Part shown: one piece after another, positions 11,129 through 21,978 of the stretch
How the letters are laid out: each line of letters opens with the position of its first letter
Numbering within the stretch: position 1 is the first letter of the stretch
Assembly (NCBI GenBank): GCA_013115145.1
Contig: JAAPAO010000020.1
Span: 6,845 to 70,844, forward strand
Source: Perkinsus chesapeaki
Taxonomy: Eukaryota; Perkinsozoa; Perkinsida; Perkinsidae
Direction: 5' to 3'
DNA length: 64,000 nt
Made by a program: the position numbers and the translations under genes
Notes under the pieces: model-generated
The model's input: the letters and a program-made list of their open reading frames with translations, nothing else
What the model was told of the DNA's origin: nothing
Databases searched by the model: none

Positions 11129-11871
11129 TGGACGTTTGTCTTGTGTTTTATTACCACCCTCTTGAAGAGGACAGAGACATTTGTCCACAAGGACAGGAAG
11201 AGAGAGGTTCTTTCCCCCCTAGGGCTACGTCGTTATATCCACCCTCTGGTCTCACCATTAATTCGACACACAACGGCCAAGCGTGACCAGACATATCGTA
11301 GTAACTTATATAACTTGTTTAGTATTCATGGCATTCGTTCGAATGCCGAACGACCAACAGTAGTGCCGTGACTTGATACTCCAACCGCGAATTCGAGCGG
11401 CAGGAGGATCACAAGAGAGCTCATTGCTAGGACACGCAGTTAGCACTGTGTAACACAACTCCTATCAAACTTAATATCCATGTACTCCCGTAGCTTATAC
11501 AAGCCACGGCTGACAGACAATGAGAAGACACTACTTATTCGTCCGATAATATCTACCATTACTACAAGGACACCAGTTAGCACTGAGCCTTATCGATTGT
11601 TGACATATCTTTGGGCCCGAAGGCTATGACCACAAATCTCTGCAAATGATGCCGAGTAAAATCTCATCATCCCTATGAGGGGCGAGATGGCATCATTACG
11701 ACAGCGGACGAAAGGAAAATATAGACCTTCTCTAAAACTACGTATCATAGCATATTAATAGTAGACAGAATCTTTTACGAGCAGCTAAAATAAGCTACAC
11801 ACCACCTGTAGTGAATGCTTCCATCAAAGGCATGTCACAACAACTTCAATAATAATGACGACGGGAAAAGA
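11129..11871. other. convergent intergenic region with hairpin
   Basis: No gene recognised between the NSUN gene and the ammonium transporter gene, which converge here. It probably contains both 3' UTRs. The only structured element is the inverted repeat at 11645-11697. Confidence 0.6.
11645..11697. other. inverted repeat/hairpin between convergent genes
   Basis: The arms AATGATGCC (11645-11653) and GGCATCATT (11689-11697) are exact reverse complements. Inside, ATCTC pairs with GAGAT and CCCT with AGGG, giving a nested imperfect hairpin of about 53 nt. It could fold in either transcript near a 3' end. Function unknown. Confidence 0.6.
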
Positions 11872-13392
11872 CTAGATTCCTTCGACGGAGACATCACCGG
11901 CCTCGGCTGTACCGTGGTCAGTGAGAATGGACTCCTTAGAGATGGTTGGAGAGAATCTGTAGGCCTGGGAATGGTAGTGCTTGGCAGCGTCAGCTCCGGT
12001 CATCTCGTGGTGCTCTTCAATACGGAATATTTTGAACAGGCGCATGATTCCGAAGATAACGGCACTGCTTGCACCGACGAATGAGATTATAACAACCACA
12101 CCAAGGAGCTGAATACCAAACTGATAGCCAACAGTGACATTTGGCGAGGCACTGAATGCACCAAAGCCAGAATGAAAGTCCCACAGAGGGGCGGCCAGGA
12201 CACCCCAGATCCCACAGGCACCGTGGACAGCAAATGCATCGATGGGATCATCAATTTTGAGCTTCTGAACTGCCCACGAAGCGAACTGATAAACGAGCGA
12301 ACCGATTGTGGCAATGGCTATAGCGCTGCCCGGCACGACATTGGCGCAGCCAGCGGTGATCGATACTAAACCAGCCAGAATTCCATTGCACACACCGACA
12401 ACGTCGTACTTCTTAACGAATAGGAAGCGGATAAGGAATGTTACAAATCCACCAGAGCCAGCAGCCAAGGCAGTGTTGACAGCCGCTAGAGACGCCACCC
12501 AGGCATCCTCGGATGATTGCATAGCCAAGGTCGAGCCAGCATTGAAGCCGAACCAACCGAACCAAAGCACAAACGTACCGAGGACAATCAGAGGGATGGA
12601 ATGAGGATGGAATTCGCTCTGGTCGTGACCGTTCTGGAAGCGGCCACAACGAGGGCCCAGGATGAGCGCACCAGTGAGAGCGCCGACACCACCAGTGAGA
12701 TGAACAATACCACTGCCAGCGAAGTCGTAATAGGGCGAATCGAAAGCGGTGGAAAGCCAGCCTTCGCCGCTCCACGTGAACTGGACCACTGCGGGGTAGA
12801 TGAAGGCGCTCATGACAGCAGAGTAGACGAAGTAGCTGCTAGAGCGAACTCTTTCGGCTACGCCACCTGACACGATGGTGGCCGCAGTGGCACAGAAGGC
12901 CCATTGGAAGAACCAGTCCTTGAAGGAGTATTCCCCTGGCGAAGGGAGAGAGCTGCCATCCTTGTACTCATAGAGCCCATTGCCGAAGAAGCCATGAGCA
13001 TCGCCGACACCGTAGGCGATAGCGAATCCGAAAGCCCACCAACATAATGTACCAACAGAGACGTCCAGAAGATTCTTAAGTAGAATATTCTGAACGTTGG
13101 CAACTCTGACCGAGCCGGCTTCCAAAGCAGCAAAGCCAAACTGCATAAGCATAACCAAAGCACCAGAGAAGATGAGCCATATGGTGTCAGTAGCGTCGGC
13201 GAGGCCCGTAACCGAGGGGCCATCGTCGAGGGACCGAGGAGGGGCGGTTGAGGCACTCTCAAGGAGTCTCTCCAGCTTAGCAGCCTTCTCCTCGAGCTCT
13301 AGTATGCGGTTCTCCAGGGGGCTACTGTCACCAGGAGCAGCCACAACTGCGTAGGCGGAGACGGCGAATACACTCGAGCGGAACAGCTTCAT
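11872..13392 (-). CDS. ammonium transporter (Amt/Rh family)
   Basis: Moves ammonium across a membrane. A single uninterrupted exon encodes 506 aa from the ATG at 13390-13392 (MKLFRSSVFAVSAYAVVAA, a signal peptide). An upstream in-frame codon adds 11 residues but breaks the signal peptide. A short helical linker (RILELEEKAAKLERLLES) precedes about eleven membrane spans. Family signatures are visible: the Amt motif around DWFFQWAFCATAATIVSGGV and the two pore histidines in IVHLTGGVG and VHGACGIWG. Length is normal for the family. The lack of introns is unusual beside its neighbours and may point to retroposition or a different ancestry. Confidence 0.93.
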   Translation of the reverse strand: MKLFRSSVFAVSAYAVVAAPGDSSPLENRILELEEKAAKLERLLESASTAPPRSLDDGPSVTGLADATDTIWLIFSGALVMLMQFGFAALEAGSVRVANVQNILLKNLLDVSVGTLCWWAFGFAIAYGVGDAHGFFGNGLYEYKDGSSLPSPGEYSFKDWFFQWAFCATAATIVSGGVAERVRSSSYFVYSAVMSAFIYPAVVQFTWSGEGWLSTAFDSPYYDFAGSGIVHLTGGVGALTGALILGPRCGRFQNGHDQSEFHPHSIPLIVLGTFVLWFGWFGFNAGSTLAMQSSEDAWVASLAAVNTALAAGSGGFVTFLIRFLFVKKYDVVGVCNGILAGLVSITAGCANVVPGSAIAIATIGSLVYQFASWAVQKLKIDDPIDAFAVHGACGIWGVLAAPLWDFHSGFGAFSASPNVTVGYQFGIQLLGVVVIISFVGASSAVIFGIMRLFKIFRIEEHHEMTGADAAKHYHSQAYRFSPTISKESILTDHGTAEAGDVSVEGI

Positions 13393-13919
13393 GAGCAGCA
13401 ACTGAGGGAATAACGAGATAACCAATAATTTCCCCTCGAGTGGATTGGGCTCGTCTTTTCAGAAATGCACGCTTGCGGTACTGAGAAAACACATTGGGCG
13501 TCGAATGGTGAGTGGTTCAACAGATCGATGCAACGACAACCGTCGAGGATTGACAACCCCGCGATGAGTATCGTATTATTAATTTCGATTTAATTACTGC
13601 AACATGCATTCGGCATCTTCGTCCAATACTAATCCGTATAAACCTTTCCCAAAACGCCATCTCCGAAGAGATCATGCACGCAGCACAAGTCGTTTACACC
13701 TGGGCGAGCGAAACGACAAAGAAACGACCAAGAACGCTTCTCCTCCTCCTCCGACCTCCATTGCATCACGCTCTCACCATAACTGAACGCAGATCTACGT
13801 GGATAATAGAGAATGCTCATAAATGATGATATACCCGGTCAGCTACGACCAAAGGATTACGAATATGTTAAGCAAATAATACTCAGGCGGCGAGGGCGGC
13901 GGGCGCCGCAGGACAGGAC
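13393..13919. other. intergenic region
   Basis: No supported gene. It includes the 5' flank of the ammonium transporter gene. Short frames on both strands at 13600-13820 overlap each other with no domain or splice support. Confidence 0.5.
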
Positions 13920-14557
13920 TCAGTGGTTACTGCTGTTAAGCTGCTGGTGATGATGATCGCTGCTCTTCGATTCCTGAGATATCCTCACCAAGTCGATGAG
14001 CTCTCGTGTCTTATTCGTCGATGCAATCCATTCACGAAAGTAACCTTCCATGAGCTCGGATACTTGCTGTCGTCTTGTGCTGTCGGTGATTTCATCCAAC
14101 TGCCTGCACACCTTGGCATGAGCCTCTCGTCGCTCCTCCTAAACCAGCAGCCCCATCATTAATCCATCCCGGGCACGGGCAACAGCCTACCAGTGCGTTG
14201 TAGTAGACCTCGGGCAATGCTAATTTCGGTACGCTGTCTTCCGCATTCAGGCCTCCCCCTAAAGTTGCCTTTCGCGGCTCCGGGAAACTAACCGTATTGA
14301 AGTTCTCGGGTGCCATCTGAGACCGACAAGATATTCTAGTTGAAACGCTTGCTGACACAGATGAGCCGTTCGAGCTTCTATGTAGCAGCATGTCGATACT
14401 CACGGACGGCGGTTACACAGAGGCAAGGGACACTTACCAGATAGTATCCTTGAGCTGAGGCATCAGTAGCAGCCGAGCCTGTAGATGTCCTGTTAGAGGC
14501 TGCACTAGCCGAGGACGTTCGATCCCCTCCTCCTCCACCACCATTGCCATCTGCCAT
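13920..14557 (-). CDS. small hypothetical protein with helical C-terminus
   Basis: Not recognised. The start ATG at 14555-14557 gives MADGNGGGGGGDRTSSASA. Introns of about 40-60 nt lead through KLERLIC, then MAPENFNTVSFPEPRKA to LPEVYYNAL, then EERREAHAKVCRQLDEITDS and EGYFREWIASTNKTREL, ending LNSSNH before TGA at 13920-13922. The N-terminus is low-complexity Gly/Ser and the C-terminal half is predicted helix. All joins are in phase. Confidence 0.5.
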
Positions 14558-14575
14558 CAGGGGGCACCACACTGG

Positions 14576-14782
14576 ATGGGCCCATATGCCGGCCTAACGC
14601 AAGTTAAGGAGGACACAGAGGCGAATCTCCCTACTGCGTATCGATTTGGTGGCTCTTTTTCCGTTCCAATCAAATCCAGCATCCCTGCCGATTGCAGCAA
14701 GGGCGCGCTTCTACTGTACAAAACATTGAACGGGGCCAGCTTGATGCCGCGGCAATCGCCGGTGACGACGGGAGGGTTCTAA
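14576..14782 (+). CDS. possible small protein, 68 aa
   Basis: An uninterrupted frame, MGPYAGLTQVKEDTEANLP... to TAA, starting only 18 bp from the divergent gene start at 14557. The same frame stays open after the TAA from about 14783 to 15037 (EVNIDATLEPGEKVTRFSHR near 14850), so a longer spliced gene may be present, but no intron with the right phase was found. No domain. Confidence 0.25.
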   Translation: MGPYAGLTQVKEDTEANLPTAYRFGGSFSVPIKSSIPADCSKGALLLYKTLNGASLMPRQSPVTTGGF

Positions 14783-15330
14783 GAGGAGCAAAAAGCAGCA
14801 TGCGGACTCCCCACCTGTGCGAGGGCTCACCCTAGTCAGCGTATAGAGGTTAACATCGACGCCACTCTCGAGCCTGGAGAAAAGGTGACCAGATTCTCAC
14901 ACCGCTGTCTCACCTCGTCGCAGTGGCAACAGCATGGACATTACACCGCTCACAGTTGGCAACGGAGACTTGACAAGTGCAACAGAGTAAAACTATATCA
15001 CAGTCAACACAGCCGACAACAGCAGCAAATCGTATAGGACCTGAACGACAAATCGCATTATACGAACATAATACTTAGTAGTAACTTTTTATATTAATAT
15101 TAAGTGCAGTTACTTTGTTTAACTTATGGGCGTATATATAAATTGCATTATTGAGGTATTTCCTCAGTGTATTGGATGACAAGCGCCTTTATCGCATCAC
15201 AGAAGAGAATGTCAAGGCCGGGGATCAACGGAAGCGTAGGACACGTTGGTCAATTCACCGGCCTTCTTCCGATAAGCCATCATAATATATATGACATGCC
15301 TCTATTTATGTCTGGATGTAATTATTCAAA

Positions 15331-17068
15331 TCATTTCCTCATCGAATGGACGCAGTACGGATCAGGGTACGCTGGAATTAATCCCAGTTTTCTTGCTCGC
15401 CAAAATGTATAGGCCATCACACTCACATACTGTGCGACCCAAACTGTTATGCAAATCAGTTATCATAATGTTTTCATTCAGACGAGTAAGAATACGAGAT
15501 TTGTAACATATGACCAACACTGCCGAGACACCAATGCGGTGAGCAGCTGTCCTGTGGCAAAGGGAAGGGTTGATGCTCACCCGATAGGTAAATGATGGTC
15601 TCATTGCAGTTAGAAATATACAACAGGTCAGTCGGGGCAGCAGCGTCCCGCCCAGCATCCCGAAGGACTGTAGTTTTAGATAGTCCAGACAGCGTCAAAG
15701 ATCGATACCTAACAAGTCTGATGATGTAGATAATAGACTTGGCTGCTTACCCAATTGCACAGGTAGCAGGGCTCTCGATGCTCATAGGTCCTGTTTTATT
15801 AGTGCCAAGGGTTGGAGGGTAAATAACGTCATTCCACACTATATTAGATTCGATGAGTGCCTGAAAGAACCGAGGACTCAGCAACATAACCACCGTGCAG
15901 GGCTGAGAGCTCTATTGGAAAGATACTGAATGAGAAAGTCAATGAGAAATATTTTCCTGCCCATAGGAACCATTATAGTTCGACGAAGTTGTGGTTTAAT
16001 AAACTATTGCTCACGGGGAAGGACATCATAGGCTTATTGCTATCTGCAATATCGTTGACATTAACAATGGACTAGAGGGAGTTCTACGTGATCGATGCGT
16101 GCTCCCCAGTAAGGACACGAGGCCCCTTCATTTCACCAACCCATAAATACTTTTATACAGAGCTTTAGACAGTAGTATCAAGTGAGCACCGACCGCCTTG
16201 GTGTTATTACCTGTAGTTTATCAAAGGCAATACTCGGCGTACTGGACAGCCGATTCCGAAATGAAGATGCGCCACTTAACGCAAAAACGGCCTCATGGAG
16301 CGTCTTGCACGGCGAACCAAATGATGGTCCGCCAGCAATTAATATCCTAAATCAACCCATTAGTACCCCACCCCAGACAATACGGCGGCGGCATTTACCC
16401 AAGACTGTCAAGGGCCTCTGAAGAGACCTTATCCACCTTCATTTCCTTCCTCGGCGGCGATGACTTCGGAGATGAGCCTCCATCAGGTGCTTCGTACCAC
16501 TGACAGACTATCCGCAAAAGACTGCAGCTATGTGTCCTGAGCGAAGGATACTTCCAGGATACGTAATTGCCTACCACCTTATGAATGCAATTGCCTGTTG
16601 ATTGTCTCTACCAATCCGGCCACCACTGAGCTGTGACGACATAACCATGGAAGCTCTCGGGGATTGCTGGAATAATTAGTAAACCAAGCTCTTCCGAATG
16701 CCCACACTACCTGTGATTGCGATCGAGGTGAGTGAGCAGCTGCCGAAGCTGAAAAAAGGCGAAATTAGCGGGAATCGATTCCATTCCAAAAGTCCGTGCA
16801 CCGTTACAGAGCACTTATCAGCGTAAATTATATCATATAATTATACAGCACATGTTGAAAGCGAGACGACGAGGTAGGAGGTATTACCATCAGGTAGAGC
16901 TTGAACCCAAGATTCACCAGCTGCCGTTCCTCTACGGAAGGACTCCTGTCTTAGGTTTCGCGAGTACGGCAGAATCTGAGGGCAAACTATAGACAGTGGG
17001 GAAGTTAGAACTTCAGCAACCTCAGCGAAAACGTCAGTTATATGCGTACAGAGGTGATGGATGAGCAT
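15331..17068 (-). CDS. TBCC/CARP beta-helix-like protein (tubulin cofactor C domain?)
   Basis: Exons on the minus strand begin about 17068 (MLIHHLCTHITDVFAEVAEV) and include WAFGRAWFTNYSSNPRELP, LCRHSSVVAGLVETINRQL, SPPRKEMKVDKVSSEAL and LIAGGPSFGSPCKTLHEAVF. Further exons read IVWNDVIYPPTLGTNKTGP, then PTDLLYISNCNETIIYLSGQ with LLTALVSRQC. The last part follows the CARP/TBCC repeat pattern (hydrophobic-x-hydrophobic-x-x-Cys, then IYLxG), as in tubulin-folding cofactor C or TBCCD1. Those families act in tubulin folding or in centrosome and Golgi positioning. The assignment rests on pattern only. The exon 3' of about 16590 contains a TAA I could not splice out, so the model is imperfect. The region 14800-15330 holds nothing else convincing. 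Confidence 0.4.
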
Positions 17069-17339
17069 GAAGCAAACGGATGGGGTTAAATAACGACCAT
17101 AATGGATACAATACCTTGCAGCACAGTGATGAACGGCAAGCCGACTAATGATGGAGCTGCTATTGCGAAATATCCATTCGTGATGCTTATCCGATATAGT
17201 TTAAACTATTCCTGTTAGCTATCATCTAATTCACCATACTAACTACCCCTATTACTACACAAGCTGACTGGGTTCCCATTACCGAGTAAGTTCCCATCTC
17301 CCGCCCGTATTACCTGTAGAAATAGCAATACCCCCAATA

Positions 17340-18028
17340 CTCTTATATCGCACCAATCGCCGCCACCATTAGCCCCCTCTGCCGACTTAAGCGATGTACT
17401 GGTCCCACTAGGAAGAGGAAAGATTGCTCTGTTTATATTGGAGAAAACCGTCCAATAGCTGACATCATAGAAATGCCTGTCAATAGTAGAGATGTCCCTT
17501 ACGCAAGAGCCTCGGTCTGCGTCAAATGCGGTAGATGCTCTCCAGGCTCAGCGCAGTAGTCCAGAAACCGTGACCGCAATACGGCCGTCCCCGGTATCGT
17601 CCGTCTGAGGGCAGAATAATAAACGGCCGCTGAATAACTGCGTAACTTGGCCAACCGACCTTAAAACTTATTTTTAAAGCCGAATACGATTTTCGAATAC
17701 ATTTGTACGTTGCATGACCAATAAAAAGCGCCCTGCAGTGTGACTTATAGTACATATTCCGCACGATGAATCAATAAACTTCTCCGGCGGATTGACGAGG
17801 CTATGAGTGGTAAGATGGTTCCCGTTAGTACTTGAGACCCTTCAAAAAGTCCATGACGTCTCTGACGGACCATCGTACTGTTGTATGGACTGTGGCATGG
17901 TCGAATACCTCCCCTCTAGGCCACAACATTACCACAACAAACACTTACTTGGTATATCAGAGACTAACACAATACTTCTAGTGGCGATGGAAATGGATAA
18001 TAATATAGGCCATCCCATAGGCCGATGA
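17340..18028 (+). CDS. Cys-rich gene fragment, unknown
   Basis: Two plus-strand exon-like stretches. The first (about 17340-17530) encodes CRLKRCTGPTRKRKDCSVYI and ends with ASVCVKCGRCSPGSAQ at a GT. The second (about 17815-18028) encodes VLETLQKVHDVSDGPSYCCM followed by DCGMVEYLPSRPQHYHNKHL and stops at TGA 18026-18028. CxxCxxC and CCxxC clusters suggest metal binding. The intron between them and the true ends are not resolved. Confidence 0.35.
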
Positions 18029-19359
18029 CCATCAGATGATCGATGCTAGTAGCATACTGGGTATTCAACGGGCACATATCACATAAGAAGCTGCAATGGG
18101 AGGATCAATCTAATGGAGCTTGCTCAATGGGCTGCTCAAGGATATTTGAAGACTATAAGGCGGGTTCGAATAAGTATCTATTTCGAATGTACGGTACAGT
18201 TTCATGATGCAAGATACACAATAGGTTGATAGACAACCCTTACCATGGAAGACATCCTAAGCCTAAGCTGAAATAGATTTCCTTTCATAGACTATGTAAC
18301 TGACACCATCTCTAATGCGTTCACAGTCCTATCTGTAATGCTACTATATTCCTCCCATCGATGCTTATAACGTGGTTCAAGCTAAAGATGCTGCCAGACA
18401 CATGTAGACGTTCCTTTGGATAACATTCCATGGTCAAGGTGAGGGCATTTCAATCGAAATCCTCTCACGTCATTTACAACTCAGAATCGATCCCCACATG
18501 CTTCATACAGTATACCGTCGAAAGGAGGAGGCAGGTGGTGATGAACACTATTTTTCTCGCGCGCCACGAAACTCCACTCGCGTGAAGGAGGGCGGAGATA
18601 GTCCTTAGGCATCTGATGATGATAACCTCGACAATGATACCAGCTCTGGGTAATATGCTCATACCGCTCCTTCATCAGTATTCATCGATCTATGGGTTAC
18701 CCTCTCAGGTATCTTCACAGTAATTACTCTGTTGGAAGGCAATGAGGATGGTGTCGTATACAAATCGGATGACATAACGGTAATATATACGTTATCGGAT
18801 GGTCCTTACTCTATAATGGAGATTGAAAAGTATAGTGGACAGTGAACGGAGTCGCTGAATTTCACTGCTAATTTGCGCTATCTCCATCGCTTTCAATTAC
18901 CATGGCGGGACCTTTGCTGTGCTACCTTATCTGTGGCGCTTCGTTGAGCGTTCGAATGACGTTTTTATGGTGGCGAGGTCGTCGGCCTGGAGGCTGCCCT
19001 CCTCCAGAACCCCTTGAATCAAGACAATCTTAGACGGCCAGAACCGATCAAAACTAATTGAGCTAATATTTGGCCGTCATTGCGGCCCGACTTAAAGCTT
19101 GAATAAGTACTAAGTAAATCAAAACCTGTGAAAATCAAGGCTAAAATCAAGTGTGAATTAGCTCTACAGTATACCATGATCCGTATGAATGCATCACTCG
19201 ACACTGTTATATGGGTACGGAGTCGCAAGTCTACTTTATACAACGGAGGCTTTGGAGGGGTCTGTTAGTAAACAATGAGGTGTGCGAACCTACGTACTAA
19301 ATAATATTAGCATACTGAAGTGATAACCTAGGCTACGGTGAGTACACCATTTAGTTACC
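18029..19359. other. region with scattered plus-strand exon candidates
   Basis: Exon-like pieces on the plus strand include YRRKEEAGGDEHYFSRAPRN (about 18520), DLWVTLSGNEDGVVYKSDD (about 18690-18780, across an intron) and, at about 18902, MAGPLLCYLICGASLSVRMT, a possible signal anchor. The last could be the N-terminus of the downstream STELLO-like gene, since that family has a single N-terminal membrane span. I could not join the pieces consistently. Confidence 0.3.
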
Positions 19360-21489
19360 TATTTCTGGATCAACGGCAGATCTAGATGCCCTACGAGCCA
19401 GGATACGGGACCTCGAGAATGGTCCAGCTCGAACGGCTCTCGAAGGTGTTACCGGCAAACTATTCACTGAAGATATCAAGCGGGAATATAATGGCAGACG
19501 GTTATACGATCAGTGGTAGTATCCAACACAGAGGGACTCTGTATAAAGATTTGTAGGTCGGATGAAGAGGTAGTGGACGGGGAGACAAATTGCACAAAGG
19601 ATCCTTGCTGTGAGTGGTGGCAGCAGTGTTGGATGTGATCTCTTTACCTAAGCTTTAATAGGCTTATAGAAATTCCATGCTCTAAAGCAGGCCGGGATCC
19701 TGCCAAGTCAGTAATTTCCTTCCCTAATTTAGGCGAGTCTTCGTGTATCCACACGAAGCGGACCGCTGCATACACCTCTGCCAGCGGTGTATGACTACCC
19801 CGTAGGGCCCCATGGGTTACTGCTGTCAGTCTTTAAGGATACCAAACACTTCGATTGCAATTGCAAAATGAGCATTTGTTTTTCGATCTGCATCGTGATG
19901 GAGACCGTGACGATCTCTTCATCGATTAAGGTACCAAGTGGATAGCAATTACGACCATAGCGGATGCGACACCAGACGGTGTCAAAGTTGCCGCTGATGT
20001 GATGCTATCTACGGGGGAGTGGTAGTAGGCGTGGGGCACCGCCTGGCTTGGGTACCCACCGTAGGTGCATGGTCATTGCCGGGGACAAGAAAGGTCCTAG
20101 GGAAATGTGGGCAGATTTGAAACAGCATCCTATGGGATCGATGATAGTCTTCTTGAGTGATGATGAGCAGGTGGCTGTCGGGGGCGAATTTGCAGTAGGA
20201 AGTCGGCCAAGGGGATCGTGAAGACATGGATGTCAGGAGAAGCTACCTTGGAAGCATTTTGGGCGGAAAAACGTGGCATACTTGTAGACCTCAAACGAAT
20301 ATTTTTCGAGGACCACGGTTCAACCTAAGATACGCACTGGTTCATGGAGCGGAGAAAATCCTGGATCTCGATGACGATAATATAGTCTATCCCGATTCCA
20401 TCGATGACATCACCAATGGCACCTTCACCAGCCGCTGTACCCCCCCCCCCTCCTACCCTATCACGCCGCCCACTCTCCCAACAGGTTGTCCAGAAAACCA
20501 TGCTTACACGGTTTCGCCGACAGCAGCCCGCCCAAGCGTTTTTAACCCCTACAGTGAGCGGCCAAGGAGCTTTCGTGAGTAGGAGTGTGTTAGGCACAGG
20601 AATGGCAAATCTAGAGGGGGAAGTATTGTGGCCGAGAGGCTTCCCTTTGCGATACATTAAACGGCCACACGCGACAAGTATAACGAGGCGAATACCGCTG
20701 ACTGGTGGTGTAGGAGGCTGAGCGCTAAGAGCATGAGTGAAGCTTAGATACACCCAAGGTCGCTGTGGTGCAGACACTAGCCGACCATGATCCTGATTTC
20801 GATGCTATATACAGGCTAACTCGTACCGCTCCTTCCTCAACTCTTAGGTTCACCCCCCCCCATCAGGCCCACTGCCAGCCGATTTCCATCAGCTAGCCGC
20901 ACCTGCATTTATCCTTCAGTCAACAGTCTTCACTCCACTTAACGCTCAAGCATGCCTATTTAAAGACTATGACGCTCTATGGGGCCTCTATCTCCCCGTT
21001 ACAGTACTCGCGTCACCACCCTCTATCACCACCCACAGTGTCAGGTCCATGGCCGAGTTAGTGACATCTGGCGTGGTTTCGTAAGACATTAACGATTGTG
21101 CCACCAGTAGGGCTGGAACAGGTCCTTCAGAGGCTTCTATGGGACATAGGAGCTTCGGTGGCAGTAGCTGGGCGAACTTGGGTTAAACAGATTAGAAACT
21201 CTCATGACTACCTTGGTGACTTCATTGCTGAGGAGAATGTAGAGATATTGGCAAGGAGGGGCTGATAGGCAGGCGATAGGTATATGAGAAGTCTGAGGTT
21301 ATGATGAGATTCCTCACCACGTGGCAGCCGACTGCCAGTAGCACCCCATTCATGTCCTTCCCGATGCGTATGACAGATACACTGCCCGGCAGGCTAGAGG
21401 AAGCCTATATTGAGCTCTTCAGTAGAGGATTTGTAGAGGAAGATGAGGTAGTAGCCTTGTGCGAGATTACTGCTATTGGCAGCCATTAG
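19360..21489 (+). CDS. STELLO/DUF288-family glycosyltransferase
   Basis: Golgi type II glycosyltransferase; in plants STELLO proteins act with cellulose synthase. Exons join in phase through short introns: a stalk (LDALRARIRDLENGPARTAL), KWIAITTIADATPDG, CMVIAGDKKGPREMW, LPWKHFGRKNVAYLYALVHG, then AEKILDLDDDNIVYPDSI with the acidic DxD-type metal site. LWPRGFPLRYI, QTLADHDPDFDAIYRLTR, FTPLNAQACLFKDYDALWGL, VHGRVSDIWRG and RNSHDYLGDFIAEEN follow. The C-terminus ends LCEITAIGSH at TAG 21487-21489. The motif order matches the family throughout. The N-terminus with the membrane anchor is not certain (see 18029-19359). It sits just upstream of a nucleotide-sugar epimerase gene on the same strand. 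Confidence 0.85.
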
Positions 21490-21978
21490 GAAGTACCGAG
21501 ATAATCTCCCTGAATCTCGCTGAAATTTCGGCGAGATTTCATACCTTTATGGTTGGTATGAAAGTAGGCGTGAAGTTATATGGCGGGGTAGGAAAGTACT
21601 TCTTTTCTTATTACCGAAAAGCTGTAAAAGAAGGCGCTTAGAATTTCCCTCATCGAAAGCCCTTGTTCCTAAGCCCCCTGCACCACCACCTATTAACATG
21701 GCCTGTCAGGTCTACCACGTTCAGCGATGGATCAATGCCTTCACATCAGCAGGGTATAAGTAATGTCTGCACAGTCCTAATCATACCAAGACAGGTATCG
21801 GTGGCCATCAATAGTGGCATTCCATCACGGTAAAGATGCGACTAATGAGACGGGAGCTGCCCAGGCCCAGCCCAGTGGACCGCCTCCAGCTCACTTCTGC
21901 GATGGTACGTCGTCCAGGGGTGCTCGTCTACTTGCTGCATTTCACGGCGTTTCCGGGCGTTCTGGGAGTTCACATACG

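Noticed and set aside
12413-13262. Several 100-130-aa frames on both strands
   Set aside because: Shadows of the single-exon ammonium transporter gene.
13604-13820. Small overlapping frames on both strands upstream of the ammonium transporter
   Set aside because: No splice support, no domain, and biased composition only.
18481-18606. In-frame TAG after VKEGGDSP as evidence for stop-codon reassignment
   Set aside because: Confidently annotated genes (UFD1, SUV3, NSUN, Amt, STELLO) use TAA, TAG and TGA only as stops, so a standard code is assumed and unresolved splicing is the likelier cause.
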